A DNA stretch of 58,608 nucleotides from Bacillota bacterium (lineage in GTDB: Bacteria > Bacillota > Clostridia > Lachnospirales > Lachnospiraceae): NCBI GenBank assembly GCA_023421505.1, contig JAEZTJ010000039.1, forward strand, positions 1 through 58,608. The letters are read 5' to 3'. Under the pieces are notes generated by a model. The model had not been told where the DNA came from and did not search any database. It saw nothing but the letters and a program-made list of their open reading frames with translations. Below are positions 32,992-42,409 of the stretch, piece after piece. Position numbers and translations under genes: made by a program. Position 1 is the first letter of the stretch; each line of letters begins with the position of its first letter.

Positions 32992-35900
32992 ATGTTAAAA
33001 TCAGAATTACATTTGCCAGGATATCATGAAGATCCATCTGTTCTTCATATTGGCTGCGAAGAGAATCGCAGCTATTATATCCCCTATGCTCCAGAGGAGA
33101 AAGCTAATAGTTCACGTCTTCATCTCTTGAATGGAGATTGGGATTTTCTCTTCTATCAAAATCCTTATGAAATAGAGGATTTTACAGTCCCTGGATACCT
33201 TTACAAAAATTATAATTATATTCCTGTACCAAGCTGTATTCAGATGCAGGGTTATGATCATCATCAGTATACTAATGTTAACTTTCCTTTTCCCTATGAT
33301 GCTCCTTATGTCCCTGCCGAAAATCCAACCAGTATTTATCACCGCACCTTTTCTATCTCTAAGGATCTTGACGAGTATGAAAAATATTTAAACTTCGAAG
33401 GGGTTGATTCTTGCTTTTATTTATATATTAACCAAATCTTCGTTGGCTATAGCCAGGTATCCCATTCTACCAGTGAATTTAATATAACACCTTATCTGAA
33501 AGCAGGTGATAATGATATCACTGTCGTGGTACTAAAATGGTGTGATGGAAGCTATCTCGAGGATCAGGATAAATTCCGTATGACGGGTATCTTCCGTGAT
33601 GTATATCTATTAATACGTCCCAAAAATCATATACGGGACTTTTTTGTTAAAACTTATTTAAAGGATAACTATACAAAAGCATCGATTACCATCGATATTA
33701 GCTTTGCGGGTAATGAGATTCCAATTACCTACACTCTAGCAGATGCTGATAACTATCTTATCGCTTCACAGCAGACTATAGGTTCCTCCATCACGATAGA
33801 AGTCGACAATCCGACTCTGTGGAACGCAGAACAACCCTATCTGTATACACTCACTTTGATTACAGAGAATGAGATAATCTATCAAAAAATTGGTATTCGT
33901 AGTGTAGAAATCAAAGACGATATTATCTATCTCAATGGTACTAAGATAAAATTCAAGGGAACCAACCGCCATGACAGTGATCCTGTTACCGGCTATACCA
34001 TCAGCAAAGAACAAGCCCTCAAGGATTTGATCTTGATGAAAGAGGCAAATATCAATGCTATTCGTACAAGCCATTATCCCAATGCGCCTTGGTTTACCGG
34101 TTTCTGTAACGAATTTGGCTTTTATGTTGTAGCAGAAAGTGATCTAGAAGCGCATGGCGCCGTAGCCTTCTACGGAGGAAGTTATTCAGATACTTATGGA
34201 GATTTAGTTCAAAAGGAAATGTTTGCAGAAGCTATCTTAGATCGTAATCAAAGAAATGTCATTCGGGATAAAAATAATCCTTGTATCATTATGTGGTCTA
34301 TGGGTAATGAGGCAGGGTACAGTAAAGCCTTAGAGGATACCGGACGATGGATCAAAGCCTACGACCCGACAAGGCTAGTACATTATGAAGGTAGTGTTCA
34401 TCAAACGGGCGGTCATATCAATGATACTTCCATGATAGACGTATTCAGTGCCATGTATGCATCTGTACCTGATATTGAAAAACATTTAGATAATCATCCA
34501 AAACCTTATATGCTTTGTGAATTTGTTCATTCTATGGGTAACGGTCCCGGAGATACTGAAGATTATTTTGAATGCATCTATGCCCATGAACGGTTAGTAG
34601 GTGGCTTTGTATGGGAGTGGTGTGACCATGCCATCTACCGTGGTATAACAGTGGATGGTCATAAAATCTACCATTATGGTGGCGATTCCGGTGAATATCC
34701 ACATGACGGCAATTTCTGTGTGGATGGAATGGTTTCTCCAGACCGCATTCCTCATCCCGCTCTACTTGAATATAAGAATGTGATACGACCTGTACGCGCT
34801 TCTGTAATTTCTGCAAAAGAGGGATTGATTGAATTGGAGAATAAGCTTGATTTTACAAATCTGAAGGATTACCTTAAGGTACAGGCTGAGCTTTTCTATG
34901 ATGGTGAGCTTGTTGAAGCTTATGACTTAGGGGCCATTGCCTTAATGCCACACTGTAAAACAACAATTCAGCTTCCTTATGCTACAAGCTATCTAATCAC
35001 CGCAAAGAAACAATCAAGTGTTACGCTAAAGCTTACTTATATACAAACAAAGGCTCTGCCACTTACCGGTATTGGGCATGAGCTTGGTTTTGATCAACTG
35101 AGCTTAAAGGAATGCTGTATCCCCTTCTACCATGCTAAGGATTGCAAGGGTACCACCGTAAGTATTGAAGAAAGTTCTTCAAAGATCAGTATTACCGGAG
35201 CAAACTTTTGCTATCTTTTCAATAAGTTGAAGGGTACCTTTGATTCCATGGTGATAAATCATCATACGCTTCTTGACAAACCGCTTGAATATAATATCTG
35301 GAGAGCACCTATTGATAATGACCGCAATATCCGTCTCGAATGGGAAAAAGCAGGCTATAACCGAACCCTTATCCGTGTATATAAAACTCATGTAACCCAG
35401 GACAGTAACTATACTGCCGTTCATTGTCGACTTGCAATCACAGCAGTTCAGGTACAGCATATCCTTGATCTTGACGCAGTCTGGTACATTGCTAATGACG
35501 GAACTGTTACCTTAGAAATAGACGGAAAACGAAATACTGATCTCCCATTTCTTCCGAGATTCGGTCTTCGTTTCTTCCTTCCGAACGAATACAAAGCAGT
35601 TAATTACCTAGGCTATGGACCAAACGAAAGCTACATAGATAAACATCGTTCCTCCTGGTATGGTAGATTTGCTGCAAAAGTGAAGGATATGTATGTTGAT
35701 TATATCAAGCCACAGGAAAATTCCAGCCACTATGGTTGCACAGAGGTTACGCTATCTTCCCGCTATCATAGAAGTATACGTATCACGGCAGACGTACCAT
35801 TCTCCTTTAATGCAAATCCCTATACCCAAGAGGAGCTAGCTCTAAAAGCACATAATTACGAGCTTAAAAAAGCTGAGAGTACTATTCTCTGTGTGGACTA

Positions 35901-36018
35901 TAAAATGAGTGGGGTTGGCTCTAATTCCTGCGGACCTGCTCTGAATGAAAAATATCAGTTATGTGAAGAAGATATTAAATTTAAGGTAACTTTACAATTT
36001 GATAGTCAATCATATTAA
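32992..36018 (+). CDS. lacZ: GH2 beta-galactosidase, LacZ-like
   Basis: 1008 residues. ATG 32992 is preferred because AAGGAG lies six bases upstream; the frame is open 23 codons further. The domain order matches LacZ: sugar-binding domain (about 40-215), immunoglobulin-like domain, TIM barrel with FKGTNRHDSDP, acid/base Glu in MWSMGNEAGYS (near residue 437), nucleophile Glu in LCEFVHSMGNG (near 510), and the small-chain C-terminal domain (NIWRAPIDNDR, FGLRF). It is cytoplasmic and hydrolyses beta-galactosides. It is divergent from the AraC regulator, with a 280-bp gap that should hold both promoters. Confidence 0.92.
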   Translation: MLKSELHLPGYHEDPSVLHIGCEENRSYYIPYAPEEKANSSRLHLLNGDWDFLFYQNPYEIEDFTVPGYLYKNYNYIPVPSCIQMQGYDHHQYTNVNFPFPYDAPYVPAENPTSIYHRTFSISKDLDEYEKYLNFEGVDSCFYLYINQIFVGYSQVSHSTSEFNITPYLKAGDNDITVVVLKWCDGSYLEDQDKFRMTGIFRDVYLLIRPKNHIRDFFVKTYLKDNYTKASITIDISFAGNEIPITYTLADADNYLIASQQTIGSSITIEVDNPTLWNAEQPYLYTLTLITENEIIYQKIGIRSVEIKDDIIYLNGTKIKFKGTNRHDSDPVTGYTISKEQALKDLILMKEANINAIRTSHYPNAPWFTGFCNEFGFYVVAESDLEAHGAVAFYGGSYSDTYGDLVQKEMFAEAILDRNQRNVIRDKNNPCIIMWSMGNEAGYSKALEDTGRWIKAYDPTRLVHYEGSVHQTGGHINDTSMIDVFSAMYASVPDIEKHLDNHPKPYMLCEFVHSMGNGPGDTEDYFECIYAHERLVGGFVWEWCDHAIYRGITVDGHKIYHYGGDSGEYPHDGNFCVDGMVSPDRIPHPALLEYKNVIRPVRASVISAKEGLIELENKLDFTNLKDYLKVQAELFYDGELVEAYDLGAIALMPHCKTTIQLPYATSYLITAKKQSSVTLKLTYIQTKALPLTGIGHELGFDQLSLKECCIPFYHAKDCKGTTVSIEESSSKISITGANFCYLFNKLKGTFDSMVINHHTLLDKPLEYNIWRAPIDNDRNIRLEWEKAGYNRTLIRVYKTHVTQDSNYTAVHCRLAITAVQVQHILDLDAVWYIANDGTVTLEIDGKRNTDLPFLPRFGLRFFLPNEYKAVNYLGYGPNESYIDKHRSSWYGRFAAKVKDMYVDYIKPQENSSHYGCTEVTLSSRYHRSIRITADVPFSFNANPYTQEELALKAHNYELKKAESTILCVDYKMSGVGSNSCGPALNEKYQLCEEDIKFKVTLQFDSQSY

Positions 36019-36109
36019 TGTACTGAGTAAAGTGATAAGTTCCTGAGCCAACTGGTTTGTAAAGATTTTATTTATACCTATGTAAGATAAGATAGGTACA
36101 AAAATAGTT

Positions 36110-36180
36110 AAAGTCTCTGATTAACAAAGCCTCACCATCTATGTTAAAGGCTTGAGTTAAAAAGGGACTTTAGCTTTTTT
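36110..36180 (+). terminator. Probable terminator of the GH2 gene
   Basis: AAAGTCtCT pairs with AGGGACTTT and an inner stem AGCCT/AGGCT is seen. The outer stem is followed by GCTTTTTT. It lies 90 bases after the GH2 stop codon. Confidence 0.55.
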
Positions 36181-36226
36181 ACATTGGATTATACGAATTT
36201 AAGAAATAAATCTCACTTACGATCCT

Positions 36227-36613
36227 TTATTCTTTATAAATCTTTACTGTTATAGAATCTTCAGCTGCTACGACCTTCGAGAACAATTTTTGCTCTGATA
36301 AAAACTGCAATTCTGAGCTATCCGTTACTATACTTGGGATACATTGATCCATAGCTTCTCCATTATTTTCAATAAAAACTCGACATGGATTACCCTTATA
36401 ATCCGTCCCTTCCAGCATATACCTTGCTGAAAGCGCAAATCTTCCATCATGGTAAATCATCTGAGTATCGATTCCTTCGCCAAGTATTTCCCCCCTAAAA
36501 TAAGGACCTTCTGCAGTTCCTGTAAAGGGCAGCATGCAAACATCCAATTCCTTACTCTTTAAATAATAGCTCTTCTTAGAAAGTTTTACATGAATAATCA
36601 TAACTTCTTCCAT
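36227..36613 (-). CDS. DUF3237-family protein
   Basis: 128 residues from ATG 36613 (MEEVMIIHVKL), behind GAGGG. A longer open frame upstream would overlap the ABC permease gene and is not needed. The pattern LPFTGTAEGPYFRGEILGEG followed by DGRFALSARYMLEGTDYKG is typical of DUF3237, a small beta-barrel family of unknown function. It is the last gene of the PadR/ABC exporter set, 50 bases after the permease stop, so it is probably co-transcribed. Confidence 0.75.
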   Translation of the reverse strand: MEEVMIIHVKLSKKSYYLKSKELDVCMLPFTGTAEGPYFRGEILGEGIDTQMIYHDGRFALSARYMLEGTDYKGNPCRVFIENNGEAMDQCIPSIVTDSSELQFLSEQKLFSKVVAAEDSITVKIYKE

Positions 36614-36662
36614 AGTTTCCCTCACTTTAAGCAGAAAGATCTCTTCCTGCGGAATAGTTGAT

Positions 36663-37442
36663 TTATAGAATATTAGCAGCTTTCCGTTTGTATGCACGCA
36701 TCGCAAATAGGTATGCGACAATCAGTATCCCTAAGCACCAGGCCAGCGCAACCCAGATGTCATCTCCGACTGGCTGCCCGGCTAAGAGCGCGCGGATGGC
36801 TTCCACCACCCCGGTTACCGGCTGGTTTTCGGCAAAAGCACGGACAACTGAAGGCATCGATTCTGTAGGCACAAATGCCGAACTGATAAATGGAAGGAAG
36901 ATCAGCGGGTAGGAAAAGGCCCCTGCGCCATCTACCGACTTTGCCGACAGTCCGGCAATTGCCGCGATCCATGTCAAGGCCAGCGTAAAAAGCGCTAGTA
37001 TACCGGCCACAGCAAGCCATGACAATACTCCGGCCGACGAGCGAAAGCCCATTAAGAACGCTACAAAAATGATTACGACAATCGAAATCGCATTAGACAC
37101 CAGCGAGGTCAACACATGTCCCCACAGCGCAGCCGAACGTGCAATCGGCATAGAGTGGAAGCGTTCGAAAATGCCTCTTTGCATATCCATAAACAGACGA
37201 TATGCCGTATAGGATATTCCACTTGCTATTGCTATCAGCAGGATTCCGGGCAATAGATAATTTACATAGTTACCCGTACCGGTTTGAATCGCTCCTCCGA
37301 ATACATAGACAAACAGTAGCATCATCGCAATCGGAGTAATGGTTACCGTGATGATGGTATCCATGCTGCGGAAAATATGGCGCATGGAACGTCCAAGCAT
37401 CACGCCCATATCGCTGAAAATATGTTTATTTAAAGTATCCAT
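36663..37442 (-). CDS. ABC-2 type permease (DrrB-like)
   Basis: 259 residues with about six membrane helices (TPIAMMLLFVYVFGG, IAIASGISYTAYRLF, ISIVVIIFVAFLMG). The family motif ERFHSMPIARSA is near residue 94 and SAFVPTESMPSVVRAFAENQPVTG is near 205. These belong to the DrrB/NodJ group that exports drugs, antibiotics or lipids. The start overlaps the ATPase stop. The stretch is visibly richer in G and C than neighbouring genes, a hint of transfer. Confidence 0.9.
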   Translation of the reverse strand: MDTLNKHIFSDMGVMLGRSMRHIFRSMDTIITVTITPIAMMLLFVYVFGGAIQTGTGNYVNYLLPGILLIAIASGISYTAYRLFMDMQRGIFERFHSMPIARSAALWGHVLTSLVSNAISIVVIIFVAFLMGFRSSAGVLSWLAVAGILALFTLALTWIAAIAGLSAKSVDGAGAFSYPLIFLPFISSAFVPTESMPSVVRAFAENQPVTGVVEAIRALLAGQPVGDDIWVALAWCLGILIVAYLFAMRAYKRKAANIL

Positions 37443-38200
37443 TAATTTTCCTCCTTCTTACCGATAATTGCAAGGAATATGTCCTCGAGGCTCGGCTGTT
37501 TTTCAATATACTCTACCTTAGCGGGCGGAAACAGCTTTTTTAGGTCTGCAAGCGTACCGGAGGCTATTATCCTTCCCTCATGTAAAATAGCGATTTGATC
37601 GGCAAGCTGTTCGGCTTCCTCCAAATACTGCGTGGTCAAAAATATCGTCGTTCCATTACCAGCAAGCTCTTTAACAGTCTTCCAAACCTCGATGCGTCCC
37701 TCGGGGTCAAGCCCTGTGGTTGGCTCATCTAAGAAGATAAGCTGCGGCTTCCCAATAAGACTCATGGCAATATCAAGTCTGCGTCGCATACCGCCTGAAT
37801 AGGTGGAAGTCCTACGGTCAGCTGCTTCGATCAGACCGAAGCGTTTAAGCAGATCGTCTGCCACCTGACTTGGATTTGTGAGGTGACGCAGCTTGGCAAT
37901 CATGATGAGATTTTCCCGTCCGGTCAATATCTCGTCCACGGCAGCAAACTGCCCCGTCAGACTGATCGTCTGCCGAACCTGGTCAGGCTTTGACTTAACA
38001 TCAATTCCATTTACGATTGCGGTACCTCCATCCTGTCTTAGCAGCGTGGTGAGGATTTTAACAACCGTCGTCTTGCCTGCACCGTTGGAGCCGAGCAGGG
38101 CAAAAATCTCACCACGCTTCACTGCAAAATCAACGCACTTTAGGACAACAGTATCCTTGAAGGACTTCTTCAGACCCTTCACTTCAATAACTTTATCCAT
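37442..38200 (-). CDS. ABC transporter ATPase (DrrA-like)
   Basis: 252 residues. Walker A is GSNGAGKTT (near residue 38), signature TYSGGMRRRLDIA (near 138), Walker B LIFLDEPTTGLDP (near 160) and the switch His in IFLTTQ follows. It energises the adjacent DrrB-like permease. The family usually gives resistance to an antibiotic or exports a natural product. The gene lies 17 bases after the DUF1048 gene. Confidence 0.93.
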   Translation of the reverse strand: MDKVIEVKGLKKSFKDTVVLKCVDFAVKRGEIFALLGSNGAGKTTVVKILTTLLRQDGGTAIVNGIDVKSKPDQVRQTISLTGQFAAVDEILTGRENLIMIAKLRHLTNPSQVADDLLKRFGLIEAADRRTSTYSGGMRRRLDIAMSLIGKPQLIFLDEPTTGLDPEGRIEVWKTVKELAGNGTTIFLTTQYLEEAEQLADQIAILHEGRIIASGTLADLKKLFPPAKVEYIEKQPSLEDIFLAIIGKKEEN

Positions 38201-38216
38201 CTCGATATCCCTCCTT

Positions 38217-38573
38217 TTACTTTATTTTCGTTTTTTCAATAACCTTCTTCATAGCCTTGTTAACTTCTTGGTTAACAGATTCTTGGTAGAGGTCAGCGTA
38301 AGTTTTTGAATCTTTCATTAGCTCATCACAGAAAGCTGCTACATCACTGCCCGTTACTTCGAGCACACCCTTTCCCAAGGCAGCGCCCTCTTCAAAAAGA
38401 TCGATAACCCCCGATAGTAAACCCGTCCCGTTTGCTAGTTCAACAGGGCCAACCTTAAAGAGATATTTTTGAAGCTCTTTGTAAACAATCTGATAATCTT
38501 GTGGGAGTGCTTTGACACGTGCCATGTGCGCTCGCCACTCTTTTTTGCCTTCGATAATGTCTTGTATTCTCAT
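38217..38573 (-). CDS. DUF1048 family protein, second copy
   Basis: 118 residues from ATG 38573 (MRIQDIIEGKKEW), with GGAGG five bases upstream. The ten codons before it (MPHKRQMEVI) are the hairpin leader module, so they are not coding. Helical and charged throughout, with WRAHMARVKALPQDYQIVYK matching the DUF1048 pattern of its neighbour (ALEARAKMLPAEYQAAWEKI). DUF1048 proteins usually sit next to PadR regulators in Gram-positives; their biochemical function is unknown. Confidence 0.8.
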   Translation of the reverse strand: MRIQDIIEGKKEWRAHMARVKALPQDYQIVYKELQKYLFKVGPVELANGTGLLSGVIDLFEEGAALGKGVLEVTGSDVAAFCDELMKDSKTYADLYQESVNQEVNKAMKKVIEKTKIK

Positions 38574-38693
38574 AATAACCTCCATCTGCCGCTTATGCGG
38601 CATTCAAATACTGAGTAAAAAGCACGCTTAGTGCTTTTTGCCGGTTGAAAAATGTACTTCTTTTCAACCTATTCTCCATTCTGCCATTTGCCG
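38574..38693 (-). repeat. Multi-hairpin leader module, type A copy 2
   Basis: On the minus strand it runs GGTTGAAAAG...TTTTTCAACC, GGCAAAAAGCACTAAGCGTG, TGCCGCATAAGCGGCA and GCAGATGGAGGTTATT directly before ATG 38573. It matches 23613-23710 with about four differences. The part upstream (CGGCAAATGGCAGAATGGAG) looks like the decayed end of a preceding module, as in the tandem arrangement at 23613-23790. Confidence 0.8.
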
Positions 38694-38765
38694 TTTTAGA
38701 TTACATTACATAACATGCCTACTCTTATAAGTATGAATTACGCTTTTTATAATCACTCTAATGCC

Positions 38766-39122
38766 CTATTTACCTAACTTTTTAGCGATATTATTATTGA
38801 GTTGCTCCCGCCACTTGTCGCGATAGGACTTTGCACCTTCTTCGCCAACCAGTGCCAAACAGAAGCCTTTGATATCATCTCCCAAAGCCTCTTGGACACT
38901 CTGACCGTCTGCCGCTGTTTCTTCGAGTAAGCCAAGTACACCGTCAAGAATTGGCATTAAGTTACGACCAGTAAAATCTGAATGTGGCCAAACATTGGCT
39001 TTAATTTTTTCCCATGCTGCTTGATACTCCGCCGGTAGCATTTTAGCTCGCGCTTCTAAAGCTTTTAATTCTTTCGTCATATCACTTCCTGTGACTTTTT
39101 CCCATAAATTCATTATCTCCAC
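38766..39122 (-). CDS. DUF1048 family protein, first copy
   Basis: 118 residues. The protein (LWEKVTGSDMTKELKALEAR ... LPAEYQAAWEKIKANVWPHS) is helical and charged. The start ATG 39122 overlaps the PadR stop codon region by 10 bases, so PadR and this protein are coupled. It is a distant paralogue of the protein at 38217-38573. Confidence 0.85.
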   Translation of the reverse strand: MEIMNLWEKVTGSDMTKELKALEARAKMLPAEYQAAWEKIKANVWPHSDFTGRNLMPILDGVLGLLEETAADGQSVQEALGDDIKGFCLALVGEEGAKSYRDKWREQLNNNIAKKLGK

Positions 39123-39445
39123 TCCTTTAACTCATTTATTTTTGTTGATAAGAAGCTCCATTTCTCCCAGAACCTTTCTAGTTCCTTATGCCCTGCGTCA
39201 TTGAGCACATAAAACTTACGAGGCGGCCCCATATCGGATGGTTTCTTTTCTATATCCACGAGTTTATTCTTCTCAAGCCTCACTAAAATAGTATATACCG
39301 TTCCATCCACTACATCTGCGAAGCCGAGTGAATTTAACCGCCTTGTAATTTCATAGCCGTAGGTTTCTCCTCGACTTATAATTTCAAGGACACAGCCCTC
39401 AAGCACACCTTTAAGCATTTCCGTTAGGTTTTCCAGTATAATCAC
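39113..39445 (-). CDS. PadR-family transcriptional regulator
   Basis: About 107-110 residues. The winged-helix PadR pattern is clear (LTEMLKGVLEGCVLEIISRG, YGYEITRRLNSLGFADVVDG, TVYTILVRLEKNKLVDIEKK). The start is unusual. GTG 39445 lies inside the GAGGAGGTG box, while the family start (M-x-NLTEMLKG) aligns with a CTG at 39436, eight bases from GGAGG. There is no ATG. It probably represses its own operon (DUF1048 genes and ABC exporter), as PadR proteins such as LmrR do for multidrug exporters. Confidence 0.88.
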   Translation of the reverse strand: MIILENLTEMLKGVLEGCVLEIISRGETYGYEITRRLNSLGFADVVDGTVYTILVRLEKNKLVDIEKKPSDMGPPRKFYVLNDAGHKELERFWEKWSFLSTKINELKEWR

Positions 39446-39464
39446 CTCCTCACTATTCTGTATG

Positions 39465-39524
39465 ACTGATATTCAGTATTACTTACTACCAGTATATAGT
39501 ATCACGTAGTAGCTACTCTGTCAA
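39465..39524 (-). promoter_or_regulatory. Promoter and candidate operators of the PadR operon
   Basis: The minus strand has TTGACA (39519-39524), a 17-base spacer and TACTAT (39496-39501). A perfect AGTAGCTACT palindrome (39508-39517) lies in the spacer, and ACTGATATTCAGT (39465-39477) lies downstream of the start. These are well-placed binding sites for PadR autorepression. The remaining 39525-39678 shows no gene. Confidence 0.7.
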
Positions 39525-39678
39525 TCATCTTTTACATTGAATACTGAAGAGTGATATATATGCCGTTGTCAAGGATACACTGACTAATCATGTTATCCAA
39601 ATTGACACCTCACTCTCTATGTATTATAATAGTCTATGTCGAATTTTCATTTAATTTGTCTAATATGAGAGGTTACAA

Positions 39679-42366
39679 TTGATTTCTTTAATATTTCTTA
39701 TTTATATTATATTCTTCTTAGGCTATCTTTCCTTTGGTATATATGTAATTATCAAAATGCCTGCCTCATTTAATAATAGGATGTTTTTTTCCTTGTGCCT
39801 ACACTTAAGCATATGGTCACTCGGGTATGCTTTAATGTGCATTGCTCCTAATATTGTAAGTGCTAATTTATGGAGATGCGTTGCTTCTGTTGGTTGGTGT
39901 TTCATTTATGGTATATGGTTGGATTTTGCAATTCTTGTAAAGAATAATAATAAAAAAGAGTGGATGACTGATATAAGAAGACTTCTCCTTTATCTACCAT
40001 CCTTTTTCTTTTTCATTGATAATCTCAGATATAAGCCGGAGGGCGTGGTCGAAAGATTAATGTACGGGTGGAGGGATATCTATCCAACTAGCATCTTTGT
40101 ATCTTTATTTTATGTCTATTATATCTGTTATGCTATTGCCGGGATTATGATCATATATCAATGGGGAAAAAGATCGGTTCTGAACAGAGAAAAGAAACAG
40201 GCATTTATCATCATCGCTACTACCATCTGTACCTTGATCTTAGGGACCCTATTCGAAGCTGTTTTTAAGCTGGCAGATAATATATATCCAATGAATGTTC
40301 TGATATTCTCCATCGCACTTTTTGGAATCTATCATGCAATAACGAAATACGATATGATGTCCTTCACATCTCCTGTGACGAATGACTATATTCTGGGAGC
40401 GATTAATAATCCAGTTATTCTCGTCGGCAGTAATCTTCTGATCAAGGAGGTCAATCTTGCGACAATCGAATTGACCGGCTTTCAGGAAGCTGAACTGATC
40501 GGAACACCAATTCATAAAATTATTAATCATAAAGATATTGATCAGGAGGATTTCCTCCAACTGATCCTTAGCGGCTCCGCAAAAAATTATGAGATTGAGC
40601 TGATTTCAAAGCACTATTATAAAATACCATGCTTATTCTCTAGTGGACTAATTCTTAATAAATTTAAGGATGCATTAGGGATTGCCTGTATCTTTCATAA
40701 CATCACAGATCGAAAAACCATGGAAAACATCCTGAGAGACAGACAATATCAGCTGGAGACTATGGTTCAGGAGCGAACTGAGGAGCTGCAGCTGATCAAT
40801 CAACAGCTCCTGCTTGAGATAGCGGAGCGTAAAAGTGCGGAAGAAAGTGTACGTTCCGGTGAAGAACGGTTACGCGCATTAATCATGCAATCTTCAGAGG
40901 GTATCATAGTACTCGATATAGAGAAAAAGGAAATCCTTGAATGCACTCAGGAAGCCCGCAAAATTCTAAGTATCTGTGTTGAGCATCCACAGGAATTAAC
41001 TGAACAGCTGATTTATTCGCCCAAATACTATCGAATTGGCAATATTATTCATAAATTAACAACTGAAAAGAAAAAACATATAAAGGAAACCATCAAATTC
41101 GCTTCAGATAATCATATGGAAAAAAATCTCGAGATTTCAGCCACAATGGCAGGCTATCTCAATAAGCAGTACATTATTATTACGATAAGAGATATAACAA
41201 CCGCATTAATTATGGAGGAACGCAAGCAGCAGATAGCAAAGATGGAAGCACTCGGGACCATATCAGGGGGCATCGCCCATGATTTTAACAATATATTGGC
41301 CGGTATTATAGGATATGCTGATCTGACATTGGAGGATCTTGGGAATGAGCCCTCTTTAGCCGAAAATCTTAACGAGATATTAAAGCTTGGGGACAGGGCC
41401 AAAAAACTGATCTCTCAGATTCTAACCTTCAGTAAAAAAACATTACTAACGTACGAAAAAACGGACTTACGATTTATCGCCGGAGATGTCGTAAAAATGT
41501 TGAAAACTACCCTGCCGGCTAATATAACAATTATAACTCTACTACAGGAACAACCTTGTTTGGTGAATGCGGATAACGGTGAAATGTATCAGCTGATTAT
41601 GAATTTATGCGTGAATGCAAAATTAGCCTTCGATAATTCCAGCGGGACGATAACTGTGTCCGTATTAAGTTCAATGCTCGATAAGGATTTAATACCGCTC
41701 TTTCCGGCTTCAGAAAGCAGACGGTTTATTAGACTGGAAGTTACAGATGACGGCTGCGGTATAGACGAAGCTGTTATAAAAAGAATTTTTGAACCATTCT
41801 ATACCACCCGGGAAAGCCGCAACGGAACAGGACTTGGACTTTCAGTCGTGCACGGTATTGTAACCAGAATGCAGGGTGTAATCTATGTTAACAGCGAGCC
41901 TGGTAAAGGAAGTACTTTTCGTATCTTTCTTCCAGAGGTAACAGACGCCGTGGAATCAAATCTTCCAGATACCGAACCGGAACTTGAGGTAACTACTTTA
42001 AGAATACTTCTGGTGGATGATGAAGAAGCGATTGTTACCTCAGTTCAGAAGCTCCTTCGTCGATCCGGTTATTTTGTGAAAGGCGTCCTAAGCTCGGAGG
42101 AAGCCCTTACATTGTTCCGTGATAATCCAGACAACTTTGATCTATTAGTATCGGACCAGTCAATGCCCGGCATATTGGGTGATGAATTAATTAAGGAATT
42201 TCGAAGCATTAGAAGAAATTTTCCAGCTGTAATCTGCTCAGGCTACAGAAGGGAGCTAGTCAGCGATACAGATCTGCATACAATACATTTACAGAAGCCT
42301 ATTGATATAAAAGAATACATCGCTGCAATCAATCATTTACTTCGTATCAAAAGCTACGAGGAATAA
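39679..42366 (+). CDS. Hybrid sensor histidine kinase (7TM-PAS-PAS-HK-receiver)
   Basis: 895 residues from a TTG start at 39679 with AGAGG six bases upstream. Residues 1-230 form about seven membrane helices of the histidine-kinase 7TM type. PAS domains follow (about 232-345 and 390-500), separated by a coiled coil. The HisKA motif GGIAHDFNNILAGIIGYADL lies near 530, HATPase motifs (NLCVNAKLAF, GTGLGLSVVHGI) follow, and a receiver with ILLVDDEEAI and phosphoacceptor Asp in LLVSDQSMPG ends the protein. It probably passes phosphate to its own receiver and perhaps to the single-domain receiver at 43961. Confidence 0.92.
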   Translation: MISLIFLIYIIFFLGYLSFGIYVIIKMPASFNNRMFFSLCLHLSIWSLGYALMCIAPNIVSANLWRCVASVGWCFIYGIWLDFAILVKNNNKKEWMTDIRRLLLYLPSFFFFIDNLRYKPEGVVERLMYGWRDIYPTSIFVSLFYVYYICYAIAGIMIIYQWGKRSVLNREKKQAFIIIATTICTLILGTLFEAVFKLADNIYPMNVLIFSIALFGIYHAITKYDMMSFTSPVTNDYILGAINNPVILVGSNLLIKEVNLATIELTGFQEAELIGTPIHKIINHKDIDQEDFLQLILSGSAKNYEIELISKHYYKIPCLFSSGLILNKFKDALGIACIFHNITDRKTMENILRDRQYQLETMVQERTEELQLINQQLLLEIAERKSAEESVRSGEERLRALIMQSSEGIIVLDIEKKEILECTQEARKILSICVEHPQELTEQLIYSPKYYRIGNIIHKLTTEKKKHIKETIKFASDNHMEKNLEISATMAGYLNKQYIIITIRDITTALIMEERKQQIAKMEALGTISGGIAHDFNNILAGIIGYADLTLEDLGNEPSLAENLNEILKLGDRAKKLISQILTFSKKTLLTYEKTDLRFIAGDVVKMLKTTLPANITIITLLQEQPCLVNADNGEMYQLIMNLCVNAKLAFDNSSGTITVSVLSSMLDKDLIPLFPASESRRFIRLEVTDDGCGIDEAVIKRIFEPFYTTRESRNGTGLGLSVVHGIVTRMQGVIYVNSEPGKGSTFRIFLPEVTDAVESNLPDTEPELEVTTLRILLVDDEEAIVTSVQKLLRRSGYFVKGVLSSEEALTLFRDNPDNFDLLVSDQSMPGILGDELIKEFRSIRRNFPAVICSGYRRELVSDTDLHTIHLQKPIDIKEYIAAINHLLRIKSYEE

Positions 42367-42409
42367 CAGATAATAATATAAGTCCATCAAATACTCGGAG
42401 GATTAAGTA

